Assembly: GCA_900315345.1 (NCBI GenBank)
Contig: OMYP01000004.1
Coordinates: 127,239 to 191,238, forward strand
Source of the DNA: an uncultured Selenomonadales bacterium
GTDB taxonomy: Bacteria > Bacillota > Negativicutes > Acidaminococcales > Acidaminococcaceae
Direction of reading: 5' to 3'
Length of the DNA stretch: 64,000 nt
This document shows positions 6,421-15,813 of this stretch, one piece after another. Position 1 is the first letter of the stretch. Each line of letters opens with the position of its first letter. The notes beneath the pieces are model-generated. The model saw only the letters and a list, made by a program, of their open reading frames with translations. It was not told the origin of the DNA and ran no database searches. Both the position numbers and the translations under genes were made by a program.

Positions 6421-9400
6421 TTGTTCTTGAAATCAGTTTCAGCCTTCGGGTTCAAATCCTTTGCCGACCGCACCGCCCTGGAATTCGGTGCGGGCATTAC
6501 GGCAGTAGTAGGGCCCAACGGTTCGGGAAAAAGTAATATCTCTGACGCGGTGCGCTGGGTATTGGGCGAACAGAGCGCCAAATACCTCCGTGGCAGCAAA
6601 ATGGAAGATATTATCTTTTCGGGTACCAGCAAGCGGCGCCCCCTTGGCGTGGCGGAGGTCACCCTTGTTTTCGACAACCGGGACCACAGGCTGCCGCTGG
6701 ATTTCGATGAAGTGAGCATCACCCGGCGGCTGTACCGGTCCGGGGACAGCGATTACGCCATCAACAAAAAGAACTGCCGCCTGAAGGACATTTTGGACCT
6801 TCTGGCGGATACGGGCATGGGCAAGGGCGCCATGTTCCTCATCGGCCAGAACAAGATCGACGAGATCCTGAACAGCCGTCCCGAGGACCGCCGTTCCATT
6901 TTTGAGGAAGCTGCCGGCATCGCCCGGTTCCGCATGCGGAAGAAGGAAGCGACACGGCGTCTGGACGACACTGCCAACAACCTGACCCGCATCAACGACA
7001 TCAAAAGCGAAGTGGAGGCACGGGTAGAGCCCCTGCGCCTTGAAGCGGAGAAAACGGAACAATACAACGCCCTGAACGGGAAGCTGAGGATCTGCAGGCT
7101 CACCCAGTTCGTCCAGCGTGTGGAAACCATCGAGAGCGCCCGGGAAAAGCTGCAGCAGGAACAGGAAAACTGCAACCGGGTCTTTCTGGAAAAAAGTACC
7201 GAGGTGAGCCGTCAGGAGGCCGTTCTGACAGGGCTGCAGCAGGAGCTGGACGCCCTCAACGACCAGGTGTCCCATATCCAGGCGGGCATAACGGAAAAGG
7301 AAAAAGCCCTGGAAGGGGTAAAGGGCGAAGACGCGGTGCTGGACGAACGTATTGCCCAGAGTATCCGCCAGCAGGGGAATCTGGAAAAGCGTAATGAAAA
7401 ACTACAGGCCCAGATCGACCAGTGGACAGCCCAGATGGAAACGCTCGCCAAAGAGTTCGACGTGCTGGAAGAGAAAAAGAACGAGGCGGCCCGGCTGGTA
7501 GGCGATCTGGAAAAGCAGCAGGCGGAACGGCAGCAGTCCCAGAAGGACAATGAAGCAAAGATACAGGAGCTGACCGACAGCAACTTTGAAGATATGCGGA
7601 AGATGGTGGAGCTGCGCAACGAGATCCGTTCCATGGAAGCGGCTCAGGAACAGCGTATGAACCGCCGGAACCGCTTGAAAGAAGATGTGGACGCTGCGGA
7701 AAAACGGGTGGAAGACCTGTCTGAAGAGCAGCGGGAAATCGTCGGCCGTAAAGGGGAACTGGAGCAGGACATTGCCCGCTATATGCGGGAAGGGGAAAAC
7801 CTGGCGGCCAAGGCGGCGGAACGCCGGAGCCTGTTCCAGACCGTAGAAAAACGGTATAATGAATGCCAGAACCGGATCGCAGGGGTGGAGTCCCGGCTCC
7901 ATCTTTTGCGGGATATGCAGCAGTCCCTGGAAGGCTTCGGCTTCGGGGTAAAAACCGTGATGCAGAGCCGGGAGCCCTGGCGGGACGAAGTGATCGGCCC
8001 TGCGGCCGCCCTTATCTCTGTAGACCCGGCCTGCGTAACGGCAGTGGAAACGGCCCTGGGGGCCGGTGCCCAGAACCTGGTGATCCGCTCGGCGGAAGGA
8101 GCCCGGCAGGCCATTGAATATTTAAAGAAACGCCAGGGGGGACGGGCAACCTTCCTGCCCCTGGATACCATTAAAGAACCGGTGCTGAAGGCGGAAGAAA
8201 AGGCCCTGGCAAAGCTGCCGGGCATTTTGGGATTTGCTTCGGATCTGGTGAACTGTGAAGAAAATATCAGGCCCGCTATCCGCTTTCTTTTAGGCAGGGT
8301 GCTGGTAGCGGAAACCATGGACCATGCCCTGGCCGCGGCCCGGAAAAACGGATTCCGACTCCGGGTGGTGACCCTGGACGGGGACCAGGTGAACACGGGG
8401 GGCTCCCTTACCGGCGGCAGCCGGCAGAAAAAGGAGTCCGGTTACCTGTCCCGGGAGCGGGACGTGAAGGACCAGGAAGCGGTACTGGAAAAATGCAGCA
8501 AAGAGCTGCTTTCCATACAGGAAGAAAAAGAAGTACTGGAAGATGAATTAAAGGAACGGGAAAAACGGCTGGAGGAACTGCGCCAGACCGTGCAGAACCG
8601 GAATATTCGTATTACGGAGATAAAGGCGGAAGAACAGCGGATCGCCGACGACCTGAAACGGGAGAACGAAAAGCTGGAGGTGGCCATGGATACCCGCAGC
8701 CAGCTGGCCAACGAGTATCTGGCCGTACGCCAGGAGCTGGCGGACAAGCGGAAGCCCCTGCAGGAAATGGAGGCGGCCAATACGGAAGCCAAAGCCCTGC
8801 TGGATGAGCTGCAGAAAAAGATCGGGGCCGATAAGAGCGCCCTGGAAACATTGGCCATGCGGCTGCAGGATGCCCGGGTACAGGCGGAGACAGCCGCCGC
8901 CCAGCGGCAGCTTACCAACGACCGCATGCAGCAGCTGGACGGGGACCTGGGAAGGCTCCAGGGCGAGTTTAACGCCAATACGGAAGAACGGGAAAAACTG
9001 GAGAACGTCGTTAGCAGCTGTAAAGAGAAAAAAGTACAGCTGGCGGACCAGACGAAACAGCTGATGCAGGAACTGCAGGATATCCTGACGGGCCAGCACG
9101 ATTATTCCCAGCAGCGTCTTCAGCTGACCCAGCAGCAGGGAGCGGAAGGGGAAAAACTGAAGACCCTGCGCAGTGAGCTGGGGAAAGCGGAAGCCAAAGT
9201 GCACCAGAACGAGGTGGACAACGCCCGTCTGGAAAGCGATTACCAGAACGCCCTGGACCAGCTTACCTCGGAATATAAGGTGAACCTGGCGGAGGCCAAG
9301 GAAGAAGCCCGGGCCGAAGGGGTGCTGGAGGATAAAAGCGAGACCGCCCTCCGGCGGATGCAGTCCTCCCTCCAGCGGCAGATTGAGGAACTGGGTCCGG

Positions 9401-10008
9401 TCAATCCCGGGGCCATTGAAGAATACAAAGCCGTCAGCGAACGGTATGAGTTTTTACAGAAGCAGTATACGGACCTCTGCGAGGCCCGGGACAAGCTGCA
9501 GTCGGTCATTTCCGAGATCAATTCGGGCATGACGAAACGGTTCAAAGAAGCCTTCGGCAAGATCAACGTTTTTTTCCAGAGCACTTACGTGCAGCTTTTC
9601 GGCGGCGGTACGGCGGTATTGAAACTGTCGGACCCTGAGGATATTCTGGAATCCGGCATCGACATCGAGGCACAGCCTCCCGGGAAGAAGCTCCAGAGCC
9701 TCTTCCTTCTGTCCGGCGGGGAACGGGCCCTGACGGTCATCGCCCTGCTGTTTGCCCTCCTGAGCTATCATCCTACGCCTTTCTGCATACTGGACGAAAT
9801 CGACGCGCCTCTGGACGACGCTAACATAGAGCGGTTTTCCAAATTCCTGGCAGGCTATGCCGCCAATACCCAGTTTATCGTTATCACCCACCGGAAAGGC
9901 ACCATGGAAGCGGCCAACGTCATGTACGGGGTCACCATGGAGGAATCCGGCGTGTCCAAGATCCTCTCTGTCCGCATGACAGACAAGCTGGTGGAAGAAT
10001 CGGTATAG
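6421..10008 (+). CDS. smc: Chromosome segregation protein SMC
   Basis: SMC forms the ATP-driven condensin core with ScpAB and organises the origin region. At ~1195 residues it has full length: N-terminal ATPase head with Walker A GPNGSGKSN and WVLGEQSAK, a long coiled coil, a hinge around residues 500-650 (GAGAQNLVIRSAEGARQAI, GGSLTGGS), a second coiled coil, and a C-terminal head with LLSGGERALT signature and Walker B FCILDEIDAPLDD. I choose TTG 6421, giving MFLKSVSAFGFKSFADRT as in other SMCs, preceded by AGGTGA. GTG 6412 is the alternative and would bury that ribosome-binding site. It is followed by ftsY, the usual Firmicutes pairing. Confidence 0.97.
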   Translation: MFLKSVSAFGFKSFADRTALEFGAGITAVVGPNGSGKSNISDAVRWVLGEQSAKYLRGSKMEDIIFSGTSKRRPLGVAEVTLVFDNRDHRLPLDFDEVSITRRLYRSGDSDYAINKKNCRLKDILDLLADTGMGKGAMFLIGQNKIDEILNSRPEDRRSIFEEAAGIARFRMRKKEATRRLDDTANNLTRINDIKSEVEARVEPLRLEAEKTEQYNALNGKLRICRLTQFVQRVETIESAREKLQQEQENCNRVFLEKSTEVSRQEAVLTGLQQELDALNDQVSHIQAGITEKEKALEGVKGEDAVLDERIAQSIRQQGNLEKRNEKLQAQIDQWTAQMETLAKEFDVLEEKKNEAARLVGDLEKQQAERQQSQKDNEAKIQELTDSNFEDMRKMVELRNEIRSMEAAQEQRMNRRNRLKEDVDAAEKRVEDLSEEQREIVGRKGELEQDIARYMREGENLAAKAAERRSLFQTVEKRYNECQNRIAGVESRLHLLRDMQQSLEGFGFGVKTVMQSREPWRDEVIGPAAALISVDPACVTAVETALGAGAQNLVIRSAEGARQAIEYLKKRQGGRATFLPLDTIKEPVLKAEEKALAKLPGILGFASDLVNCEENIRPAIRFLLGRVLVAETMDHALAAARKNGFRLRVVTLDGDQVNTGGSLTGGSRQKKESGYLSRERDVKDQEAVLEKCSKELLSIQEEKEVLEDELKEREKRLEELRQTVQNRNIRITEIKAEEQRIADDLKRENEKLEVAMDTRSQLANEYLAVRQELADKRKPLQEMEAANTEAKALLDELQKKIGADKSALETLAMRLQDARVQAETAAAQRQLTNDRMQQLDGDLGRLQGEFNANTEEREKLENVVSSCKEKKVQLADQTKQLMQELQDILTGQHDYSQQRLQLTQQQGAEGEKLKTLRSELGKAEAKVHQNEVDNARLESDYQNALDQLTSEYKVNLAEAKEEARAEGVLEDKSETALRRMQSSLQRQIEELGPVNPGAIEEYKAVSERYEFLQKQYTDLCEARDKLQSVISEINSGMTKRFKEAFGKINVFFQSTYVQLFGGGTAVLKLSDPEDILESGIDIEAQPPGKKLQSLFLLSGGERALTVIALLFALLSYHPTPFCILDEIDAPLDDANIERFSKFLAGYAANTQFIVITHRKGTMEAANVMYGVTMEESGVSKILSVRMTDKLVEESV

Positions 10009-10118
10009 GGAAATCCTGTGAGGATGAGGGAACCGCAGTGTGCATGCACCTGCATATTTTACATAGAAGAATTGGTTTTAAATGACTGTTACAGATCAAA
10101 GAGAAAGGAAGTAATTCC

Positions 10119-11048
10119 ATGGGCTTTTTTGAGAAACTGAAATCAGGTCTGTCCAAGACCAGACAGAATTTTACGGCGCGGATCACCGAGCTTGTGGGTA
10201 TGTCTGCCAAGGTGGACGAGGATTTTCTGGAAGAGCTGGAAATGATTTTGCTGACGGCGGACGTAGGCGTAAAAACCACGGAAAAACTCATTGAGGACGT
10301 GCGCCAGGCGGCCAAGAAACGGGAGATCAAAGGTACGGAGGACGTGCTGCCTTTCCTGAAGAAACAGATCGCCGCCATGCTGAAGGACGACGGGGTACGG
10401 ACCCGCATCGGGGCCCATCCTACGGTAATCCTCATCGTTGGTGTCAATGGGGTAGGCAAGACCACCACCATCGGGAAACTGTCCAATTATTTCCGTCTGT
10501 TCAATTACAAGGTGATGATGGCGGCGGGGGATACCTTCCGGGCTGCCGCATCCGCCCAGCTGAAGATCTGGGGTGAACGGGCCCAGTGCGACGTCATCGC
10601 CCACGAAGAAGGGGCCGACCCGGCAGCCGTGGTGTTTGACGCCTTAAAGGCGGCCAAGGCCCGGAATGTGGACGTGCTCTTCATTGATACGGCGGGACGC
10701 CTTCACAACAAGGTGAACCTGATGAACGAACTGGGCAAGATCGACCGCATCATCAAGCGGGAGATCCCCGAAGCCCCCCATGAAGTGTTCCTGGTGCTGG
10801 ACGCTACCACCGGACAGAACGCTATTACCCAGGCCAAGGTGTTCACGGAGACCACCAAGGTCACCGGCGTGGTGCTGACCAAACTGGACGGCACTGCCAA
10901 GGGCGGCGTGGTAGTAGCCATCCGGGAAGAACTGGGCCTGCCGGTAAAATGGATCGGCGTAGGGGAAGGCATTATGGACTTCCGGCCTTTTGAACCGGAA
11001 AAGTTTGTGGACGCCCTGTTTGCCACGGAAGAAACGGATGCAGAATAA
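10119..11048 (+). CDS. ftsY: Signal recognition particle receptor FtsY
   Basis: FtsY docks the SRP-ribosome complex at the membrane. The 309-residue protein has a short N-terminal region instead of a long acidic domain, then the NG GTPase domain: G1 GVNGVGKTTTIGKL (about residues 108-121), GDTFRAAA, DTAGR, TKLDGTAKGG and a C-terminal GVGEGIMDFRPF closing loop. It lies 110 bases after smc on the same strand, a conserved order in Firmicutes. Its partner Ffh is encoded at 16261 in this window. AAGGAAG precedes the ATG. Confidence 0.97.
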   Translation: MGFFEKLKSGLSKTRQNFTARITELVGMSAKVDEDFLEELEMILLTADVGVKTTEKLIEDVRQAAKKREIKGTEDVLPFLKKQIAAMLKDDGVRTRIGAHPTVILIVGVNGVGKTTTIGKLSNYFRLFNYKVMMAAGDTFRAAASAQLKIWGERAQCDVIAHEEGADPAAVVFDALKAAKARNVDVLFIDTAGRLHNKVNLMNELGKIDRIIKREIPEAPHEVFLVLDATTGQNAITQAKVFTETTKVTGVVLTKLDGTAKGGVVVAIREELGLPVKWIGVGEGIMDFRPFEPEKFVDALFATEETDAE

Positions 11049-11173
11049 AGGCAACTCTGCCTATGGAGGCGGAGCACAGCTGTATCTTTAGCATACAACG
11101 TAAAACTGCAGTAAAAAGTGTTGCGTAACGTTTTTTTGCTTTCTGCGTTTTGCGTTAAGGGGATTTTACGTTT

Positions 11174-11869
11174 ATGTTTGCAGTTATCGTAAATACTATT
11201 GCCATCCTCATCGGCTCCGCCATCGGGCTCTTCCTGCGGAAGGGGATTCCCGAATCCCTGGCGGCGGCCATGATGAAAGGGCTGGGGCTCTGTACGGTGG
11301 TCATCGGCCTGCAGGGCACCCTGCAGGAAAAGAATATACTGATTCTCATATTATCCACCATCATTGGCATTGTCATCGGCGAATGGCTTGACATTGACGG
11401 TCGTGTGAACCGGGGGGCGGAACGCCTGACTTCCCGCTTTACCGGGGAAGGGCAGGGCGCTAAGATCGCCCAGGCCTTTGTCACCTCCTGCCTCATCATG
11501 AACGTGGGAGCCATGACCATCGTAGGCTCTCTGGACGCCGGGCTCCGGGGCGCCTTCGGCATGCTGTACACCAAATCCCTGCTGGACATGATCGCCGGCA
11601 TTCCCATGACGGCAGCCATGGGCATCGGGGTCATGGGCTCGGCCTTGTTCACCCTGGTATTCCAGGGGAGCATCGTACTGCTGGCGGAATTCATTGCTCC
11701 CTACCTGTCTGAAACACTCATCACCGAACTGGTCTGCACTGGCAGCCTGATGATCCTGGCCCTGGGCCTGAACATGCTGGAACTGACGAAACTGAAAGTG
11801 CTGAACTACCTGCCGGGCCTTCTGGCAGTGCCCTTTGTGCTGAAACTTATGCAGGCTCTGGGGTTTTAG
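11174..11869 (+). CDS. DUF554 family membrane protein
   Basis: A 231-residue polytopic membrane protein of the DUF554 (YdfK/YqgA-like) family, whose biochemical function is not established. Recognisable features are the MFAVIVNTIAILIGSAIGL opening, a GEWLDIDGRVNR loop and repeated hydrophobic helices ending in LNYLPGLLAVPFVLKL. About six to seven membrane segments can be seen. It stands alone between ftsY and the adhesin region. Confidence 0.85.
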   Translation: MFAVIVNTIAILIGSAIGLFLRKGIPESLAAAMMKGLGLCTVVIGLQGTLQEKNILILILSTIIGIVIGEWLDIDGRVNRGAERLTSRFTGEGQGAKIAQAFVTSCLIMNVGAMTIVGSLDAGLRGAFGMLYTKSLLDMIAGIPMTAAMGIGVMGSALFTLVFQGSIVLLAEFIAPYLSETLITELVCTGSLMILALGLNMLELTKLKVLNYLPGLLAVPFVLKLMQALGF

Positions 11870-11881
11870 GAGTAGGGCGCC

Positions 11882-12037
11882 GGGCTTGCGGAAAAAGAAC
11901 AGACTGCATTTACCGGGAAGTCGCAGTATTATACAATGTCGGCCATTATTCAGCCGCTGCTGGATATGGGAAAATTGAAATATACGCTTCCGGATAAGCC
12001 AAAAAGTCCAAAACAGCGATTTGTAACAGTAAAATAA
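11882..12037 (+). pseudogene. C-terminal remnant of an AAA-4/RecG-like ATP-binding regulator
   Basis: An open frame with no start reads SQYYTMSAIIQPLLDMGKLK and then TLPDKPKSPKQRF before TAA at 12035. This matches, from memory, the winged-helix C-terminus of COG2865-type 'divergent AAA-4 / RecG-like' proteins. Everything upstream of about 45 residues is gone; the frame abuts the DUF554 gene. I read it as debris of a lost accessory gene. Confidence 0.55.
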
Positions 12038-12050
12038 TATGGTAATAAAC

Positions 12051-12090
12051 GGGGTCGGTCCTACAGAGGGCCGGCCCCTAAATTATTTTA
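12051..12090 (+). terminator. Hairpin terminator before the adhesin region
   Basis: GGGGTCGGTCC pairs with GGCCGGCCCC through G-U pairs around a short loop, followed by TAAATTATTTTA. From here to 12243 the DNA is very AT-rich and no gene was found; it presumably carries the adhesin promoter, but no clear -35/-10 pair can be picked. Confidence 0.6.
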
Positions 12091-12243
12091 CTGTAAATGT
12101 TAACAATATAAATAATAATGTTAAAAAGTATACACTTTTTTAATTTAATTCATTTATTGAAATAGGTTAAAATTAATATAGGAGAAATGATTTTAATAAA
12201 TAATTAATTATTTTTTTTACAACCGGATAAGGAGGCTGATGAC

Positions 12244-14778
12244 ATGACCATGACAAAGAGAAGAACGAAAAAGTATTTGGCGGCGCGGATTGTTTGTTCA
12301 TTAGTGTTAGGCGCCTATCTTGTTGGCGGTTATTGTGAACCGGTAGCGTTTGGGGCGCCGGGGAAAATTACAGACGACAGCTATGTCAATGGTACCTTTG
12401 ATGGCGAGGTTGATGGTGCAACGATAAAGGGCAATGGTGCATATGCACCGGGTGATGAAGCCACAGCCTGGGGTTATAAAACAACAGCCTCGGGTGAAGA
12501 TGCCACGGCTTGGGGAGTATTGGTTACTGCGTCCGGGATAGAGTCTTCCGCCTGGGGTTATAAAACAACAGCCTCGGGTGAAGATGCCACGGCCTGGGGA
12601 ATATTGACAACAGCAGATGGTATCAATTCGACATCTTGGGGTACTAAAACAACAGCCTCGGGTGAAGATGCTACAGTCTGGGGAATAGATACAAAGGCAT
12701 TAGGCGAAACATCTACGGCTTGGGGTGCAGGAACAACGGCATCTGCAACTAGGGCTACAGCTTGGGGAGTTGATACAAAAGCATCTGGTAATCGTTCTAC
12801 TGCCTGGGGTCAGTTGGCAGAAGCTGGGGGTGAAAACTCTACTGCTTGGGGAACAAACACAAGAGCATCTGCAAAACAAGCCACAGCCTGGGGTTCACGT
12901 GCAACGGCTTCCGGCCATACTTCTACTGCCTGGGGCTGGCTTACAGAGGCATCTGCAAGGAGGGCAACAGCCTGGGGCAATGCATCAGTAGCGTCTGGTG
13001 CTGCTTCTACAGCCTGGGGCGGTTATTATTATCATCCTGATGAAGATCCGGAAGCAGAAATATATCACAAAGGCGGTACAGCTAGTGGCATCGCCTCTAC
13101 AGCCTTTGGCATGGAAACAACGGCCAGCGGCGACGGCGCTACGGCCTGGGGCGGTTGGTATGACGGTAGTACGGCATGGAAAGGCGGCACAGCCAGCGGC
13201 AAAGGTTCTACGGCGTTTGGCTATAATACGACGGCCGACGGCAAAGCTTCCACAGCCTTTGGCTGGGGTGCAAAAGCCAGTGAAGAAGGTTCCACGGCGT
13301 TTGGTTTTGGTACAGCAGCCGAGGGCCACTATTCCACGGCGTTTGGTACTGGAACAACAGCCAGCGGCGAAGATTCCACTGCATTTGGGTATCAGTCTGA
13401 AGCCAGCGGCCATGAATCCACTGCGTTTGGTATTAAAACAATAGCCAGCGGTAACGGCGCTACGGCCTGGGGTGGTTATTATAATTCTCCAACGGATTAC
13501 AAGAATGGCGGAAAGGCCGACGGCAAAGCGTCTACGGCGTTTGGTATAGGAACAACAGCCAGTGGCGAAGGCGCTACAGCCTGGGGCAACAAGTCTGTCG
13601 CCAGCGGTGACTATTCTACAGCGTTCGGCGATTCGTCCAAGGCAGAGGCGGAAAATTCACTGGCGGCGTTGGGGGGCACAGTAGAAACGGCGGCAACTAA
13701 TTCCGCGGCCATCGGCAAAGGTGCAACAGCTAGTGTTGCAGACGCAATTGCTTTAGGCAGCGAAGCCGTAGCTTCGGTTGACAAAGGTATGGCCGGTTAC
13801 AATCCGGCAACGGGCACAACTTCGACAGATACTTCCGGCGCATGGAAATCCACCCATGCGGCGATATCCATCGGTACATCAGACGGTTCCGTGACCCGCC
13901 AGATCACTGGCGTAGCGGCCGGTTTTGCAGATACCGACGCTGTCAACGTGGCCCAGCTGAAAGCAATTGCCAGCAGTGCGGTTTATACAGCCGGAGACGG
14001 TATTGACATAACAGATAATAAGGTGAGCGTGAAAGCAAACACAGATGATTTTGGTTTTGACTCCGCAACGTTAACCTTGAAGAAAGACGGCGTGGTAGCG
14101 TCTGGTAATAAAGGCATTGTCACCGGCGGCACGGTATACAGTGAAGTGCGCCCGGCAGACGGAACGTATGTGAAGGCTGCGAATACTACAGCGGCAAATC
14201 TTGGCGCATTGGATAAACAGGTTGACCAGAATACGAACGATATCAAAACAAACGCAGACGGCATCAAAGATTTGGACGGTCGCGTAACGCAGAACGAAAA
14301 CGATATTGCGGATTTGAAGGCCAATGGCAGTGCTGACATGACTGCGGTGAACCACCGCATCAGCAACCTGGACAGCAAGATCAACAAGGTAGGCGCAGGG
14401 GCGGCGGCTTTGGCAGCTCTGCATCCGCTGGATACGGATAACAAGTTCACTATGGCGGCGGGCTTCGGCAATTACCGTAACGCCAACGCTATGGCACTGG
14501 GCATGTTCTACCGTCCTACGGATAAGGTGATGTTCAGTGTAGGCGGCAGCATGGGCAACGGTGAGAACATGATCAACGCAGGCGTATCCTTCGCTCTGGA
14601 TAAAGGCGTTACAACCAGCAAGGCGGCCATGGCGAAACAGATTACAAATCTTTCGGAAGAAAATAAATCAATAAAAGCAGAAAATGCGGAAATGAAAGAA
14701 AAACTGGATGCCCAGGGCTCTGAAATTGCGGCCCTGAAAGAAGCCTTGGCCCGTCTGGAAGCAAAAGTAGGCAAGTAA
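12244..14778 (+). CDS. YadA-like trimeric autotransporter adhesin with C-terminal coiled-coil extension
   Basis: An 844-residue surface adhesin of the type V-c secretion family. A long signal peptide ends near VAFGAP. Residues ~70-470 are tandem ~14-residue YadA head repeats: an early block mostly TAWG and a later block mostly TAFG, alternating with TASG, interrupted by three tyrosine/aspartate-rich loops. Then come a neck (ITGVAAGFADTDAVNVAQLK, about 557-576), a coiled-coil stalk and a YadA anchor (MAAGFGNYRNANAMALGMF to MINAGVSFALDKG). Unusually, about 57 further residues of charged coiled coil follow the anchor, so the chain does not end in the terminal aromatic residue typical of proteobacterial anchors. 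AAGGAGG precedes the ATG. Near-identical DNA repeats inside the head can recombine. Confidence 0.92.
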   Translation: MTMTKRRTKKYLAARIVCSLVLGAYLVGGYCEPVAFGAPGKITDDSYVNGTFDGEVDGATIKGNGAYAPGDEATAWGYKTTASGEDATAWGVLVTASGIESSAWGYKTTASGEDATAWGILTTADGINSTSWGTKTTASGEDATVWGIDTKALGETSTAWGAGTTASATRATAWGVDTKASGNRSTAWGQLAEAGGENSTAWGTNTRASAKQATAWGSRATASGHTSTAWGWLTEASARRATAWGNASVASGAASTAWGGYYYHPDEDPEAEIYHKGGTASGIASTAFGMETTASGDGATAWGGWYDGSTAWKGGTASGKGSTAFGYNTTADGKASTAFGWGAKASEEGSTAFGFGTAAEGHYSTAFGTGTTASGEDSTAFGYQSEASGHESTAFGIKTIASGNGATAWGGYYNSPTDYKNGGKADGKASTAFGIGTTASGEGATAWGNKSVASGDYSTAFGDSSKAEAENSLAALGGTVETAATNSAAIGKGATASVADAIALGSEAVASVDKGMAGYNPATGTTSTDTSGAWKSTHAAISIGTSDGSVTRQITGVAAGFADTDAVNVAQLKAIASSAVYTAGDGIDITDNKVSVKANTDDFGFDSATLTLKKDGVVASGNKGIVTGGTVYSEVRPADGTYVKAANTTAANLGALDKQVDQNTNDIKTNADGIKDLDGRVTQNENDIADLKANGSADMTAVNHRISNLDSKINKVGAGAAALAALHPLDTDNKFTMAAGFGNYRNANAMALGMFYRPTDKVMFSVGGSMGNGENMINAGVSFALDKGVTTSKAAMAKQITNLSEENKSIKAENAEMKEKLDAQGSEIAALKEALARLEAKVGK

Positions 14779-14819
14779 AATAGTATAATAGTATGCAACA
14801 CTATATTCCCTGACATTCA

Positions 14820-14859
14820 GATTCCCGTCCTCAGCTAAAAGAAGGGCGGGAATCTTTTA
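14820..14859 (+). terminator. Terminator of the adhesin gene
   Basis: GATTCCCGTCC pairs with GGGCGGGAATC, followed by TTTTAT. The remaining spacer to 15061 is AT-rich and, apart from the inverted repeat at 14973-14992, shows nothing assignable. Confidence 0.85.
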
Positions 14860-14972
14860 TATGGTAACAGCTAACTTTAACTATATGTTCCGGATTGTAT
14901 ATTTCACGAATTGTTCACATTGTTGCCTGAAATGAGTGGGTTTGGTTAATAATTAAGGGGTTTTATTAAAAA

Positions 14973-14992
14973 TTGTGAATTACATTTCACAA
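14973..14992. promoter_or_regulatory. Operator-like inverted repeat upstream of hicAB
   Basis: TTGTGAA and TTCACAA, 7-bp perfect arms with a 6-base spacer, lie about 70 bases upstream of the hicA -35 box. It resembles a CRP/FNR-class half-site pair, but the spacing of TGTGA to TCACA is 8 rather than 6. The binding protein is unknown. Confidence 0.35.
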
Positions 14993-15061
14993 AAATCATA
15001 AAAAAAGACTGTGTTTTGTCGGAATCCTACTTTAAAATCGAAGATGCAATATATTATTTAC

Positions 15062-15090
15062 TTGACACACGCACGCAATGTGTATATATT
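15062..15090 (+). promoter_or_regulatory. hicAB promoter
   Basis: Consensus TTGACA (15062-15067) and TATATT (15085-15090) are 17 bases apart, 20 bases before hicA. The spacer contains an ACAC...GTGT inverted motif that could be the HicB operator. Confidence 0.75.
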
Positions 15091-15110
15091 AGTTATGAAA
15101 GGGATTCTGT

Positions 15111-15296
15111 ATGACAGTAGCGGAGTTAAAGCGGAAGCTGAGGAAATATAAATGTGTTTTTGTTCAACATGGCGGAAGCCATGATGAATGGTATAGTCCG
15201 ATTACCGGGAAGTCATTCCGTGTACCGAGGCACGATTCACAGGAATTAAAGACAGGAACCGCAGAAGCAATCATGAAACAGGCCGGTATTAAATAA
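15111..15296 (+). CDS. hicA: HicA-family mRNA interferase toxin
   Basis: A 61-residue toxin of the HicA (YcfA-like) dsRBD-fold family, which cleaves mRNA when not bound by HicB. The HGGSHDEWYSPITGKSFRVP segment carries the catalytic histidine (H24 in GGSH). Length is typical. It lies under a strong promoter and 19 bases before the cognate antitoxin, a standard hicA-hicB order. The gene shows no frameshift, so the pair should be functional. Confidence 0.92.
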   Translation: MTVAELKRKLRKYKCVFVQHGGSHDEWYSPITGKSFRVPRHDSQELKTGTAEAIMKQAGIK

Positions 15297-15315
15297 CGGT
15301 GAAAGGAGTTCACTA

Positions 15316-15762
15316 ATGGCTAAATATACATATCCTGCTATATTTGAAAAAGATGAAACAGGGGGATACGTCATCACATTTCCTGATTGGGAAGGAGCTA
15401 CGCAAGGTGAAACCATTACAGAAGCAATGGAGATGGCGACAGATTTCCTGGGGCTGACCTGCTGGGATGCGGAACATTATAACGAAACGATTCCAGATCC
15501 AACGCCCATTGAATCGATAAAGGCTCCTGAGGGGGGATTTGTGAATTTGATTTATGCAGATACAGCCGCATATCAAAAGGTAATTGACAGGGAAAACAAT
15601 CCGATTAAGGCGGCAAGGGAAAAGGCCGGAATGTCGTTAAAGGAGCTGTCGGTTTTGCTGAATGCGCCGTATCGGACAGTTCAGGACTGGAACGCGGGGC
15701 GCAGGACGCCGCCAAAGTGGATACAGAAATTGATCGTTGAAAAAATAGAAAATGCTATATAA
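15316..15762 (+). CDS. hicB: HicB-family antitoxin with C-terminal helix-turn-helix
   Basis: A 148-residue antitoxin. The N-terminal half has the degenerate RNase-H-fold HicB domain (YTYPAIFEKDETGGYVITFP, GETITEAMEMATDFL). The C-terminal ~55 residues form an XRE-like HTH (AAREKAGMSLKELSVLLNAP followed by the recognition helix RTVQDWNAGRRTPP) suited to binding its own promoter. GAAAGGAG precedes the ATG. It neutralises HicA and probably autoregulates the operon. Confidence 0.93.
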   Translation: MAKYTYPAIFEKDETGGYVITFPDWEGATQGETITEAMEMATDFLGLTCWDAEHYNETIPDPTPIESIKAPEGGFVNLIYADTAAYQKVIDRENNPIKAAREKAGMSLKELSVLLNAPYRTVQDWNAGRRTPPKWIQKLIVEKIENAI

Positions 15763-15775
15763 AATAAAAAAGTTT

Positions 15776-15813
15776 TAGCTGTCAAGCAAAAATACTTGAC
15801 AGCTTTCTTTTCT
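15776..15813 (+). terminator. hicAB terminator
   Basis: A perfect 10-bp stem AGCTGTCAAG / CTTGACAGCT is followed by TTCTTTTCT. Its 3' arm contains the -35 box of the next operon. Confidence 0.85.

Noticed and set aside
14973..14992. CRP site
   Set aside because: TGTGA and TCACA are 8 bases apart rather than 6, and no CRP/FNR gene is in view; recorded only as a generic inverted repeat.
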